A DNA stretch of 64,000 nt from Kordiimonas sp. (GTDB lineage: Bacteria > Pseudomonadota > Alphaproteobacteria > Sphingomonadales > Emcibacteraceae). Below the pieces are notes generated by a model. That model was not told the origin of the DNA. It did not search any database and saw nothing but the letters and a program-made list of their open reading frames with translations. Of the stretch, positions 30,372 through 39,454 are shown piece by piece. The translations under genes were made by a program, and so were the position numbers. The first letter of the stretch is position 1. Each line of letters opens with the position of its first letter. The stretch spans positions 124,001-188,000 of the forward strand of contig PADB01000011.1 of NCBI GenBank assembly GCA_002700365.1, written 5' to 3'.

Positions 30372-31229
30372 ATGGATAAAACACATAAACATGATGATGA
30401 AACCCATTTCGGCTTTCAGACCGTCAGGACCACAGATAAACAGCATTTAGTGCGTAATGTCTTTGATACTGTGGCCGAAAAATACGATCTCATGAACGAT
30501 GTCATGAGCGGTGGACTGCATCGGTTGTGGAAAAAAGAACTGATCCGCAAACTACGCCCGCAACCCGGAATGACCTTACTGGATGTGGCGGGCGGCACGG
30601 GGGATATCGCGTTTCGTTTTCTGGATGCAGCGCGAAAAGCTCCCGCACAGCCGCACCAAGAGAGCATCGACTCCAACATCCCCCCAACACACACCCCGGC
30701 GCCGACAACCACCGAACCTCACGCCAAGGTCATTGTCTGCGATATTAACAGCAATATGCTCACCGTCGGACGGGACCGGGCCATTGACCGGGCCTTTAAT
30801 GTCTCAGGAGATCAAATTGAACTGGAATGGGTTTGTGGTAATGCCGAATCGCTGCCCCTCCCTGACAAATCAGTTGATGCCTATAGCATCGCTTTTGGCA
30901 TCCGCAATGTTACCCATATCGACCGCGCCTTGTCCGAAGCCTATCGGGTATTGAAACCCGGTGGGCAGTTCACCTGCCTGGAATTCAGCGCGGTTGACCT
31001 GCCGGGGCTAGACCGTCTTTACGATTTTTATTCGTTTAAGGTTATCCCCGAACTGGGGCATCTGGTTGCCAAAGACCGCGAGTCTTACCAATATCTGGTT
31101 GAAAGCATTCGCAACTTCCCTGCCCAAGAAGAGTTCAAAACGATGATCGAAGCCGCCGGCTTCCGTCAAGCCCGTTATCGCAACCTGAGCGGCGGCATTG
31201 TCGCCCTTCATAGCGGTTGGCGCATATAG
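30372..31229 (+). CDS. ubiE: Ubiquinone/menaquinone C-methyltransferase with low-complexity insertion
   Basis: A 285-residue SAM-dependent methyltransferase that methylates C-2 of the demethoxy quinone ring. The SAM motif [12 protein letters not shown] lies near residue 72, followed by [24 protein letters not shown]. Residues about 88-117 form a Pro/Thr/His-rich insertion between the first two SAM motifs ([20 protein letters not shown]) that the E. coli protein lacks. Start at 30372 matches the family N-terminus, although the ribosome site is weak; the longer frame from 30300 is unsupported. It precedes ubiB by nine bases. Confidence 0.93.
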   Translation: MDKTHKHDDETHFGFQTVRTTDKQHLVRNVFDTVAEKYDLMNDVMSGGLHRLWKKELIRKLRPQPGMTLLDVAGGTGDIAFRFLDAARKAPAQPHQESIDSNIPPTHTPAPTTTEPHAKVIVCDINSNMLTVGRDRAIDRAFNVSGDQIELEWVCGNAESLPLPDKSVDAYSIAFGIRNVTHIDRALSEAYRVLKPGGQFTCLEFSAVDLPGLDRLYDFYSFKVIPELGHLVAKDRESYQYLVESIRNFPAQEEFKTMIEAAGFRQARYRNLSGGIVALHSGWRI

Positions 31230-31238
31230 GGGGCTATC

Positions 31239-32810
31239 ATGAAAACTATTCGCCATATCCTGCGACTTTGCCATGTAGGCCTGACATTAGCCCGCCATGA
31301 TGCCTTATATGCTTTGGCCGTTTTTGAAGATAAACAAAACCGCATCGACCAATTACGCCGTTTCGGCAAAATGGATTTATTCGGCCGTCACGCGAACACA
31401 GACGACAGTACCGCCGGAGACCGTTTGGTTGAGGCTTTACAGAGTCTAGGGCCGACCTTCATTAAATTTGGTCAGGCATTGGCCACCCGCCCCGATCTCA
31501 TCGGTACGGAAACCGCCCTTGCCTTAACCCGGCTTCAGGACAAAGTCCCCCCCTTTCCCACTATCACCGCAAAGGCCGTGATCGAAGAAGAACTCGGTAA
31601 ACCTGTAGACCACTTATTTGCCGAATTTGATGAAACACCTATTGCTGCCGCCTCTATTGCCCAGGTTCATTTTGCCGTGACACCAGAAGGACAAAAGGTG
31701 GCTGTGAAAATTCTACGGCCCGGCATAGAAGACGCCTTTGCCCGCGATCTGGAATGTTTCCATTGGCTAGCGAGAAAAGTCGAGCGTTTCTTTGCAAAAT
31801 TCCGTCGTCTGCGTCCGGCGGATGTCATGGAAACTATTGCGGAAACCATTGCCGTTGAAATGGACCTACGTTATGAAGCCGCCGCTGCCTCCCGCCTGTA
31901 TGATGAAATGCGTGATTGCGACTTCTTTCATGTGCCTAAAATCGATTGGGAACGCACCAGCCGCCGCGTCTTAAGCATCGCGCGCGTTGAAGGAACCCCT
32001 TTTACAAATCCGGGCGCCATTGACGCACGCGGATTTGACCGCAGCGTACTGGCAAAAAATGTCATGCAATCTTTCCTCACACAGGCATTGGAGCACGGTT
32101 TCTTTCATGCGGATCTCCATCAGGGCAATCTATTTGCCACCGAAGGAAATAGCATCACTGCCATTGATTTTGGCATCATGGGATATATGGATGTAGAAAG
32201 CCGCAGGGTGCTGGCTGAAATTCTCTATGGCTTCTTGCAACGCGATTATGACCATGTTGCAAAAGTACATTTTGATGCGGGTTATGTCCCCGCAGGACAA
32301 TCTCTGGAAAAGTTCTCACTGGCGCTGCGCGCTGTCAGCGAACCTATTGCCGATAAACCCGTCAGTGAAATTTCGATTGGCCGCCTGCTGGCACAGCTTT
32401 TCGAAACCACAGAAACGTTTGAGATGAAAACCCAGCCGCAATTGCTATTGCTGCAGAAAACAATGGTGACAGTCGAAGGCGTTGCTATGAATCTAGACCC
32501 ACAAATCAACAGCTGGGAAGCCGCGCGTCCCGTGATTGAAAAGTGGATGCGGGCGAATCTGGGACCCAAGTCACGATTAGAGCGCACAGCCACGGAACTC
32601 ATTGAAATGGGAACCCGGCTACCTCATATCGCTCGTGATTTTGACAATCTCATGCAGGACATTAAAGAAAACGGCATCACCCTTTCGCCACAAACGGTAC
32701 AATTAATGACAACGCAACGCCCCCAACGCGGCACATTCCAATCGCTTGTCATCGGTCTTATTGGCGGCGCCTTGGGGGCACTGGCCGCATGGTTGTGGGT
32801 GACGTCATAA
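31239..32810 (+). CDS. ubiB: Ubiquinone biosynthesis protein UbiB
   Basis: A 523-residue ABC1-family atypical kinase needed for ubiquinone synthesis. It has the KxGQ motif in IKFGQALATRPDL, the Ala-rich loop AAASIAQVHFAV replacing the P-loop, AVKILRPGIE, and HADLHQGNLF for the catalytic loop. One or two C-terminal membrane helices (VIGLIGGALGALAAWLW) anchor it. It follows ubiE after 9 bases, the common alphaproteobacterial arrangement. Confidence 0.95.
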   Translation: MKTIRHILRLCHVGLTLARHDALYALAVFEDKQNRIDQLRRFGKMDLFGRHANTDDSTAGDRLVEALQSLGPTFIKFGQALATRPDLIGTETALALTRLQDKVPPFPTITAKAVIEEELGKPVDHLFAEFDETPIAAASIAQVHFAVTPEGQKVAVKILRPGIEDAFARDLECFHWLARKVERFFAKFRRLRPADVMETIAETIAVEMDLRYEAAAASRLYDEMRDCDFFHVPKIDWERTSRRVLSIARVEGTPFTNPGAIDARGFDRSVLAKNVMQSFLTQALEHGFFHADLHQGNLFATEGNSITAIDFGIMGYMDVESRRVLAEILYGFLQRDYDHVAKVHFDAGYVPAGQSLEKFSLALRAVSEPIADKPVSEISIGRLLAQLFETTETFEMKTQPQLLLLQKTMVTVEGVAMNLDPQINSWEAARPVIEKWMRANLGPKSRLERTATELIEMGTRLPHIARDFDNLMQDIKENGITLSPQTVQLMTTQRPQRGTFQSLVIGLIGGALGALAAWLWVTS

Positions 32811-32816
32811 CGTCAC
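32799..32816 (+). repeat. Inverted repeat at the ubiB stop
   Basis: GTGACGT-CATA-ACGTCAC overlaps the ubiB stop codon. A T-tract is absent, so it would be a poor terminator by itself; it may slow transcription or be a binding site. Confidence 0.4.
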
Positions 32817-32921
32817 GGTAAATAACAATAATAATCCGTAAAAAAAATTGATTATGCCCCTAATTGTTTGTAGATTCATGTAAAGTACAAATCTCAACAC
32901 ACATTACGGGCAAATAACACA

Positions 32922-34175
32922 ATGACCACTGTTTCTGCATCTGGAAAAAGGGTCCTGCTGATTATTGGCGGTGGTATCGCAGCCTATAAATGTCTGGATC
33001 TGATTCGTCGCCTAAAGGAACATGGCATCGGTGTCAGATGTATTCTGACCACAGCAGGTGCAGAATTTGTGACCCCCCTAGCCGTAAGTAGCCTTTCTGC
33101 CGAAAAAGTCTATACAGATTTATTTTCCCTCACTGATGAAGCGGAAATGGGACACATTCGCTTATCGCGGGAGGCGGATCTGGTGCTTGTCGCCCCTGCC
33201 ACTGCGGATTTGATGGCAAAAATGGCCCATGGACTCGCCAATGATCTTGCCTCTACGGCCTTGCTCGCCACCGATAAACCCGTCTATATCGCGCCGAGCA
33301 TGAATAGTCAGATGTGGACGCATCCGGCAACCAGGCGCAACCTTGAAACCCTCCAAAACGATGGCATAACCATTATCCCGCCAGGGGAAGGTGATCTGGC
33401 CTGTGGGGAAGTCGGTGCGGGGCGCCTGGCCGAAGTCCAGGACATCCTCTCAACCGTCTTACAGGCTCTAAAGCACGATAACCCCCTGCAGGACCTTAGG
33501 GGCCGTAAGGTTTTGGTCACGGCAGGGCCTACTCATGAACCTATGGACCCTGTTCGCTTTATTGCCAACCGTTCGTCCGGCAAACAGGGATATGCTTTGG
33601 CGGCGGCTCTGGCTGCACGCGGCGCGGACGTCACATTGATTTCCGGCCCAACAATGCTGGACTGCCCGCCCAATGTCACCCGTGTGAATGTCGAAACTGC
33701 ACAACAAATGCAAACTGCATGTGCTGAAACACTACCGGTGGATGCAGCCTTATGTGTCGCGGCTGTTGCAGACTGGCGGCCTGCGCAAAGGGCCACACAA
33801 AAAAACAAAAAAAGCTTTGCCCCGGCAGCGGGTGAAGAACAGAAAACCCAAATAGATTTGGTGGAAAATCCGGATATTTTGGCATGGCTTTCACAACATG
33901 AACACCACCGCCCCTCACTTGTGATCGGCTTTGCGGCGGAAACCGAAGACCTGTTGCAACATGCCGCAGATAAATTGGCCCGCAAAGGCTGCGACTGGAT
34001 TATCGCCAATGATGTCAGCCATGTGGGTGACGATGCCGTTATGGGCGGCGATAATAATCAGATTACAATTCTACATCGTGATGGTCAGGATAAATGGCCA
34101 CGTTCGTCCAAAACAGTCATTGCGGAAAAATTAGCCGCGCGCATTGCCGCCCAACTTGGTGCAATGCCCGAATGA
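32922..34175 (+). CDS. coaBC: Bifunctional phosphopantothenoylcysteine decarboxylase/synthase
   Basis: A 417-residue CoA enzyme. The N-terminal CoaC flavoprotein (residues 1-190) has GGGIAAYKCLDLIRRL, VLVAPATADLMAKMAHGLANDL and PSMNSQMWTHP; the C-terminal CoaB half (from about 195) has VLVTAGPTHEPMDPVRFIANRSSGKQG, which spans more residues than I quote (VTAGPTHEPMDPVRFIANRS), plus GFAAET. It condenses cysteine with phosphopantothenate, then decarboxylates. It follows ubiB by 111 bases with its own AT-rich promoter region and precedes dut. Confidence 0.96.
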   Translation: MTTVSASGKRVLLIIGGGIAAYKCLDLIRRLKEHGIGVRCILTTAGAEFVTPLAVSSLSAEKVYTDLFSLTDEAEMGHIRLSREADLVLVAPATADLMAKMAHGLANDLASTALLATDKPVYIAPSMNSQMWTHPATRRNLETLQNDGITIIPPGEGDLACGEVGAGRLAEVQDILSTVLQALKHDNPLQDLRGRKVLVTAGPTHEPMDPVRFIANRSSGKQGYALAAALAARGADVTLISGPTMLDCPPNVTRVNVETAQQMQTACAETLPVDAALCVAAVADWRPAQRATQKNKKSFAPAAGEEQKTQIDLVENPDILAWLSQHEHHRPSLVIGFAAETEDLLQHAADKLARKGCDWIIANDVSHVGDDAVMGGDNNQITILHRDGQDKWPRSSKTVIAEKLAARIAAQLGAMPE

Positions 34176-34222
34176 AAAATTCCCGCACACGAGATGATTA
34201 CCAAAAATAACGAGAACAAAGA

Positions 34223-34678
34223 ATGATAGACGTAAAGCTGCAAAGATTATCCCATAGTGCAGGACTGGACCTGCCCGCCTATGAAACCGCACAAAGTGCG
34301 GGCATGGATTTACGCGCCGCATTGGCCGATGGGGAAGATATCACCTTATCTTTTGGTGAACGGGCACTCATCCCAACCGGACTGGCGATGGCCCTGCCAT
34401 CCGGGTTTGAAGCCCAGATCCGGCCCCGCTCTGGTCTGGCCGCAAAACATGGTCTAACCGTTCTCAATACACCGGGGACGATTGATGCGGATTATCGCGG
34501 TGAAATCAAAATCATCCTGATTAACCTGGGTCAGGAACCCTTCACCATCAATCGGGGGATGCGCATCGCACAAATGGTTATTGCCCCTGTGACACAGATC
34601 ACATGGCAGGAATGTGAAACCCTAGATGAGACAGCCCGTGGCGCAGGGGGCTTCGGGTCCACGGGTCATCAAAACTAG
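34223..34678 (+). CDS. dut: dUTP diphosphatase
   Basis: A 151-residue trimeric dUTPase that turns dUTP into dUMP and keeps uracil out of DNA. Motifs are [38 protein letters not shown] and the C-terminal glycine-rich [11 protein letters not shown]. Length is typical. It follows coaBC after 47 bases and precedes the Rrf2 regulator after 9 bases, so one transcript may cover all three. Confidence 0.96.
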   Translation: MIDVKLQRLSHSAGLDLPAYETAQSAGMDLRAALADGEDITLSFGERALIPTGLAMALPSGFEAQIRPRSGLAAKHGLTVLNTPGTIDADYRGEIKIILINLGQEPFTINRGMRIAQMVIAPVTQITWQECETLDETARGAGGFGSTGHQN

Positions 34679-34687
34679 GAAAAACAG

Positions 34688-35143
34688 ATGCTGAGACTTC
34701 CGAAAAAAATGCTCTTTGCCCTCGAAGCCGTTGTGGATATCGCCTATAATGGCCGGGCGGCCCCTGTACAATCCAAAGAAATCACACGACGGCAGGGCAT
34801 TCCTCAACGCTACCTTGAACAGGTCATGCAGCAACTGGTCCGGGCCGGCATCCTTAAAGGCGTTCGCGGGCCACGCGGTGGGTATCATCTCGCCCGTGAA
34901 CGTCGTCGCATCAGTGTGGGTGAAATTATCCGCGTCATCAATGAACTGGATCAGGCAAACAGTAATCTGGCCTATGATTCCAGCTCTGACCTGGGCAATA
35001 AGGTGGTTAAACCCATGCTGGAAGAGCTAAATGATGATGTCATGTTAAAACTGGACGATATTACTTTACAGGATTTATGTCAGCGGGCCTCTGCCTATGG
35101 GGTGACCTCTGAATCAGAAAAGCATCTGGACTTTACAATTTAA
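34688..35143 (+). CDS. Rrf2-family transcriptional regulator, cysteine-poor
   Basis: A 151-residue winged-helix regulator of the Rrf2 family with the helix-turn-helix [18 protein letters not shown] and the wing [11 protein letters not shown]. Unlike IscR or NsrR it lacks the three-cysteine Fe-S motif and has a single Cys near position 136, so it resembles CymR-type members, which control sulfur genes through protein contacts with CysK. It lies 50 bases before cysK, which makes local control of cysteine synthesis a strong inference. Confidence 0.85.
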   Translation: MLRLPKKMLFALEAVVDIAYNGRAAPVQSKEITRRQGIPQRYLEQVMQQLVRAGILKGVRGPRGGYHLARERRRISVGEIIRVINELDQANSNLAYDSSSDLGNKVVKPMLEELNDDVMLKLDDITLQDLCQRASAYGVTSESEKHLDFTI

Positions 35144-35193
35144 AAAAACATCTTACGTCCAATAGGGACTTAAACCAATGGAGACTGAAAGCC

Positions 35194-36159
35194 ATGTCTG
35201 TGTATAAAACCGGAACCGAAGGCCGCGGCAGAATTTACGACAATATCACGGATACCATTGGAAATACGCCCTTGGTCCGCATGAACCGCCTGACAAAAGA
35301 CCTCAACAGTAACATCCTGTTAAAACTTGAGTTCTTTAACCCCTTGGCCTCGGTGAAAGACCGCATCGGGCTGGCCATGATCGAAGAGCTTGAAAACAAT
35401 GGAAAAATCACCGCCGATACTGAACTGGTTGAACCAACATCCGGGAATACAGGTATTGCCCTTGCCTTCGTCTGTGCCGCAAAAGGATATAAACTGACAT
35501 TGGTGATGCCTGAAAGTATGTCAATTGAACGACGCAAAATGTTGGCTTTATTGGGGGCGAATTTAGAACTTACCCCGGCCGCAAAAGGCATGAAGGGGGC
35601 AATTGAAAAGGCGCTGGAACTGGTTGAACAAAACCCCAACGCCATTATGCCACAACAGTTTGACAATCCCGCAAATCCCGAAATTCACCGCCGCACCACG
35701 GCCAATGAAATCTGGACTGATACAGATGGCAAAGTTGATGTGATCATTTCCGGTGTAGGAACAGGCGGTACCTTGACCGGTGTAGCCTCTGTTTTGAAAG
35801 AAAAAAATCCTGACATCAAGATTGTCGCAGTTGAACCGGAAGACAGTCCGATTTTATCCGGTGGCCAGCCCGGCCCCCATAAAATTCAGGGTATTGGCGC
35901 AGGCTTTGTTCCCCACATACTGGACACATCCTATATTGATGAAGTCCTGACCATCGGCAATGAAACCGCTTTTGAAACCGCACGGCGCACCGCTCTGGAA
36001 GAAGGTATCCCGGTCGGCATTTCGTCAGGGGCCGCGATTGCCGCCGCACTGGAACTATCAGAACGGGATGATATGGCAGGGAAAAATATTGTTGTGATTA
36101 TCCCCTCCTTTGCCGAACGCTATATTACCACCGCACTTTTTGACGGTTTGGCAGTATAG
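35194..36159 (+). CDS. cysK: Cysteine synthase A
   Basis: A 321-residue PLP enzyme that makes cysteine from O-acetylserine and sulfide. The PLP lysine lies in [11 protein letters not shown] near residue 52, the substrate loop in [12 protein letters not shown], the phosphate-binding loop in [11 protein letters not shown] and the end segment has [16 protein letters not shown] lies 9 bases before ATG. It is next to an Rrf2 regulator and precedes the MoeB-like gene. Confidence 0.94.
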   Translation: MSVYKTGTEGRGRIYDNITDTIGNTPLVRMNRLTKDLNSNILLKLEFFNPLASVKDRIGLAMIEELENNGKITADTELVEPTSGNTGIALAFVCAAKGYKLTLVMPESMSIERRKMLALLGANLELTPAAKGMKGAIEKALELVEQNPNAIMPQQFDNPANPEIHRRTTANEIWTDTDGKVDVIISGVGTGGTLTGVASVLKEKNPDIKIVAVEPEDSPILSGGQPGPHKIQGIGAGFVPHILDTSYIDEVLTIGNETAFETARRTALEEGIPVGISSGAAIAAALELSERDDMAGKNIVVIIPSFAERYITTALFDGLAV

Positions 36160-36174
36160 GTTATCACAACGATT

Positions 36175-36939
36175 ATGGTGCTTAACGATCAACAATTGGA
36201 ACGCTATGCGCGCCATATTATCCTAAAAGAAGTCGGCGGCGCCGGGCAGCAAAAGCTGTTACAGGCGCGGGTGTTGGTTATTGGTGCGGGGGGGCTTGGC
36301 TCCCCCCTCTTAATGTATTTAGCCGCCGCCGGCGTCGGTCATATAGGCATTGTTGATGATGATGAAGTTGAACTCAGCAATCTACAGCGGCAGATCATTC
36401 ATGTGACAAACAATCTTCATCAGGCCAAAACCGTATCCGCAGCACAGCATATCGCCGCACTGAACCCTGATGTAACAATCCACCAGCACAGCCTGCGCCT
36501 GACCGCAGATAATGTCGATAACGTCATCAGGGGATACGATATCATCGCCGATGGATGTGATAACTTTGAAACACGGTTTCTAATCAACGCCGCCTGCCAC
36601 CGCGCCCGGATACCGCTGGTTTCCGCAGCCCTGAGCCAATTTGAAGGACAATTATCCACCTTCCGCAGCTATGAAGATGATAAGCCATGTTATCAGTGCC
36701 TGGTCCCCACACTTCCCCCACCCGATAGTGTACAAAGTTGTGCCGAAGCCGGTATTTTAGGGGCTGTTGCCGGGGTAATGGGCAGCCTGCAAGCCGTTGA
36801 GGTCATGAAGGAAATTGTCGGTCTGGACGATAGTCTGGCTGGAAAATTATTGCTTTACGATGCACTATCTGCACGCAGCCGCCTTATTAAACTTCCCAAG
36901 GATCCCGCCTGTCCCTGTTGCGGCACACAGGCAAAATAA
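36175..36939 (+). CDS. moeB: MoeB/ThiF-family adenylating protein
   Basis: A 254-residue E1-like enzyme that adenylates the C-terminus of small sulfur carrier proteins (MoaD or ThiS). The ATP-binding region has VIGAGGLGSPLLMYLAAAG near residue 35, the catalytic Cys lies in SCAEAGILG near residue 186, and two CxxC pairs (KPCYQC, CPCC) bind zinc. The name moeB is a family choice, as ThiF cannot be excluded. It follows cysK after 15 bases, hinting at sulfur metabolism. Confidence 0.88.
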   Translation: MVLNDQQLERYARHIILKEVGGAGQQKLLQARVLVIGAGGLGSPLLMYLAAAGVGHIGIVDDDEVELSNLQRQIIHVTNNLHQAKTVSAAQHIAALNPDVTIHQHSLRLTADNVDNVIRGYDIIADGCDNFETRFLINAACHRARIPLVSAALSQFEGQLSTFRSYEDDKPCYQCLVPTLPPPDSVQSCAEAGILGAVAGVMGSLQAVEVMKEIVGLDDSLAGKLLLYDALSARSRLIKLPKDPACPCCGTQAK

Positions 36940-36964
36940 AGGCCCCTCATATAAAGGAGCCTTT
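36938..36964 (+). terminator. Likely terminator of the cysK-moeB unit
   Basis: AAAGGCCCCT and AGGAGCCTTT pair with one mismatch around an ATATA loop at the moeB stop codon. The T-run after it is short, so confidence is moderate. Confidence 0.5.
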
Positions 36965-37008
36965 ACTGTTCTGCTTGGTCCATCAATAGGCATCAATTTG
37001 CCCTGACC

Positions 37009-37998
37009 CTATATCCAGTCTTCCAACACACGGTCTGGTGGCTTATGCCCATCTGCATATGTTTTGATATTAATCAGCACTTTTTCGCCCATATCTATAC
37101 GGGCTTCAATCGTTGCGGATCCCATATGCGGTAAGGCCACCACATTTTCCAACTGCAGCAATTTAGGATTAATCGCAGGTTCGTTTTCAAAAACATCAAG
37201 ACCCGCGCCGGCAATTTCACCAGCCTCTAACATACGGATCAAGGCATTTTCATCGATCACCTCACCGCGGGATGTGTTAATGACATAGGCCTCACGGCGC
37301 AGCAATTTTAAGCGGCGCGCAGAAAGCAAGTGGAAGGTCGCCGGTGTGTGCGGGCAGTTCACAGAAATAATATCCATGCGGGCCAGCATCTGGTCCAGGC
37401 TTTCCCAATAAGTTGCCTCTAGCTCCTGTTCCAGGCTTTCGTGTTCCCTGTGACGATTGTGATAATGAATGGATAAACCAAAAGCCTTCGCACGCCGGGC
37501 TACTGCGGTACCGATCCGCCCCATGCCGACGATACCTAAACGTTTTCCCCAGATACGGTGCCCGACAAGACCAGTCGGGGACCACCCTGTCCATTCACCA
37601 TCGTGCAACAATTTTTCACCAGCAATCAATTTACGCGGGACAGCCAACATCAACGCCAATGTCAAATCCGCCGTATCTTCGGTCAACACACCCGGCGTAT
37701 TTGTCACGGTAATGCCACGTGCGCGTGCCGTTGCCAGATCGATATGGTCAACCCCTGCACCATAATTCGCAATTAACCTTAGTTGCGGTCCTGCCTGCGA
37801 CAACACCCCGGCATCTAATCTATCTGTCACTGTCGGCACTAATACATCAGCCTCTTGCATAGCTTCTGCCATTTCCTGACGGCTGAATTCGTGGTCATCC
37901 AAATTGAGCCGCACATCAAAGAGTTCCATCATGCGCGTCTCAATGAGGTCGGGCAATTTGCGCGTTACAATTACAAGCGGCTTATGCTTTACGGTCAT
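37009..37998 (-). CDS. D-2-hydroxyacid dehydrogenase
   Basis: A 329-residue NAD(P)-dependent dehydrogenase of the glyoxylate/hydroxypyruvate reductase type. The coenzyme motif GMGRIGTAVARRAKAFG lies near residue 152, and the catalytic residues are Arg in NTSRGEVIDE, Glu in DVFENEP and His in ALPHMGSAT. The end RVLEDW(I) is typical. ATG at 37998 has GGAG upstream; the longer frame from 38040 has none. The exact substrate cannot be read from sequence; glyoxylate or hydroxypyruvate is likely. Confidence 0.88.
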   Translation of the reverse strand: MTVKHKPLVIVTRKLPDLIETRMMELFDVRLNLDDHEFSRQEMAEAMQEADVLVPTVTDRLDAGVLSQAGPQLRLIANYGAGVDHIDLATARARGITVTNTPGVLTEDTADLTLALMLAVPRKLIAGEKLLHDGEWTGWSPTGLVGHRIWGKRLGIVGMGRIGTAVARRAKAFGLSIHYHNRHREHESLEQELEATYWESLDQMLARMDIISVNCPHTPATFHLLSARRLKLLRREAYVINTSRGEVIDENALIRMLEAGEIAGAGLDVFENEPAINPKLLQLENVVALPHMGSATIEARIDMGEKVLINIKTYADGHKPPDRVLEDWI

Positions 37999-38300
37999 GA
38001 ATAGGCTCCGGCATGCGCACGATACATTCTGGATCGGCAAACAGAGTAAAATGAGATTTATATACTAACTCAATAACAGAACTGACCGTTACTTTCAAAT
38101 GGGCAAAGCCGCAAAAAACAGCAAAAATTGCTTATAAGCAGATAATAGGCTGTCTTTTGATCCTTCCACATCAGCAAGAGCGGCTTTATTCACTACAAAG
38201 TTATAAAGTCTCACATATATCTTCGTAAAAAATCGCCTTCGTACATTGACGGGCGCATTCAGTCAGGCATATTTAGAAAAATTAACCATAAGGACAGAGT
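37999..38300. other. Divergent intergenic region, 302 bases
   Basis: The region between the hydroxyacid dehydrogenase gene and the SH3 gene holds their promoters and one 12-base palindrome at 38129-38140. I see no gene. Confidence 0.55.
38129..38140. promoter_or_regulatory. 12-base perfect palindrome TGCTTATAAGCA
   Basis: A perfect dyad in the divergent promoter region; its left ten bases, TGCTTATAAG, occur again at 5391-5400 before the DUF983 gene. It may be an operator, but it is short and AT-rich. Confidence 0.4.
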
Positions 38301-38798
38301 GTGACGCGACTTTTCTGTATTTTGCTATTTTCTTTATTGCCCTGGCAACACATTACGGCACAGGAAGCACTTACTTACGGGCCCTCCGGCCTGCCTATTC
38401 CCCGTTTTGTTTCGCTATCGGCAAATAAAGTTAATGTCCGCACAGGACCCGGGCAGCAATATCCCATTGAATGGGTTTATGTGCGCCGCGGTTATCCTGT
38501 AAAAGTCATTGCTGAATATGGGAACTGGCGAAAAATTCGCGATTTGGACGGTACGGTCGGCTGGATCTTACACAGCCTGCTCTCTGGCCGCAGAATGGCT
38601 GTCATTCTGGATCAACCCCGACTACTTTATGCACAAGCCTCTACATCTGCCCCGCCAGTACTGAAGGCAGAAGAGGGCGTCATAGGTCAAATCCTACGTT
38701 GTCAAAAAGGATGGTGCCAATTGAGAATCAGCGGCCTTAAAGGATGGATTTCTCAAAAATATATCTGGGGCAGCCTGCACCGCGAAAGTATTAATTAA
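38301..38798 (+). CDS. Secreted SH3-domain protein
   Basis: A 165-residue protein with a short signal sequence (LFCILLFSLLPWQHITA) and a bacterial SH3 domain (SLSANKVNVRTGPGQQYPIEW, given as its key text NVRTGPGQ) followed by a second SH3-like half (GVIGQILRCQKGWCQLRI). Alphaproteobacterial proteins of this type are annotated as SH3/DUF1058 and are assumed to bind cell wall. The start is GTG at 38301 with AAGGACAG upstream. Confidence 0.82.
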   Translation: MTRLFCILLFSLLPWQHITAQEALTYGPSGLPIPRFVSLSANKVNVRTGPGQQYPIEWVYVRRGYPVKVIAEYGNWRKIRDLDGTVGWILHSLLSGRRMAVILDQPRLLYAQASTSAPPVLKAEEGVIGQILRCQKGWCQLRISGLKGWISQKYIWGSLHRESIN

Positions 38799-38814
38799 GG
38801 CAACGGTTCCGCTG

Positions 38815-39252
38815 CTATGCCCCGTTAGATGAGCGCACACGGATCACCACATCAACCCGGCTGATATCATTACCCGCAGGTGGCTGTGGCAAATTATGGA
38901 TAGTCACCATTTCAGACGGCACATCTTCCAGGCGGGAATCTTCTTCATAAAAGAAGTGATAATGGTCCGTGATATTTGTATCAAAATACGCACAACCGGA
39001 ATCAACCACCACTTCACGCAGCAACCCGACATCCGTAAATTGATGTAATGTATTATAAACGGTCGCCAGCGAGACATAAGCCCCTGATGCCACGGCCTCT
39101 TCATGCAAAATTTCGGCTGTCACATGGCGATCACCACGATCAAATAACAATTTTGCTAACGCAAGGCGTTGGCGTGTAGGACGTAAACCTGCGTCACGTA
39201 GCTGGTTTAGTGCTTTGGAGTAGGGACGGTCTTGGGCCTCTTCCGTCATCAT
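38815..39252 (-). CDS. irr: Iron response regulator Irr (Fur family)
   Basis: A 145-residue Fur-family protein with the Irr pattern LRDAGLRPTRQRLALAKLLF, SLATVYNTLHQFTDVGLLREV, SGCAYFDTNITDHYHFF and SRVDVVIRVR. In rhizobia Irr senses haem status and represses iron-using and activates iron-saving genes. The HxH-type motif here reads DHYHFF instead of the three-His run of Bradyrhizobium. GGAGAAG precedes an ATGATG pair. A palindromic site lies in the upstream gap. Convergent with the SH3 gene. Confidence 0.9.
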   Translation of the reverse strand: MMTEEAQDRPYSKALNQLRDAGLRPTRQRLALAKLLFDRGDRHVTAEILHEEAVASGAYVSLATVYNTLHQFTDVGLLREVVVDSGCAYFDTNITDHYHFFYEEDSRLEDVPSEMVTIHNLPQPPAGNDISRVDVVIRVRSSNGA

Positions 39253-39324
39253 ACTTCTCCTATACCCTTAGGTCCTGATTGTCCGACAATATCAGCAAGG
39301 GCATATTCACACCCCCGGCCGTTT

Positions 39325-39334
39325 AGTTGCAACT
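39325..39334. promoter_or_regulatory. Palindrome AGTTGCAACT upstream of irr
   Basis: This 10-base dyad lies about 75 bases upstream of the irr start and could be an operator. It does not match the Irr ICE motif, and Fur-type motifs of alphaproteobacteria also contain TTGCAA. Confidence 0.35.
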
Positions 39335-39454
39335 GCTTATTATTATGTGAATATTATGACACTTGAAAAATCTTTTGGCAAGAACCACCACTTTCGCGGC
39401 CTAACTCTTTAAATAAAAGATATTTTTTGTTTGAACGCTATTGTCAAAAGACCC

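Noticed and set aside
38246-38428. 60-residue ORF overlapping the SH3 gene start
   Set aside because: Out of frame with the SH3 gene, which has the better ribosome site (AAGGA) and signal peptide.
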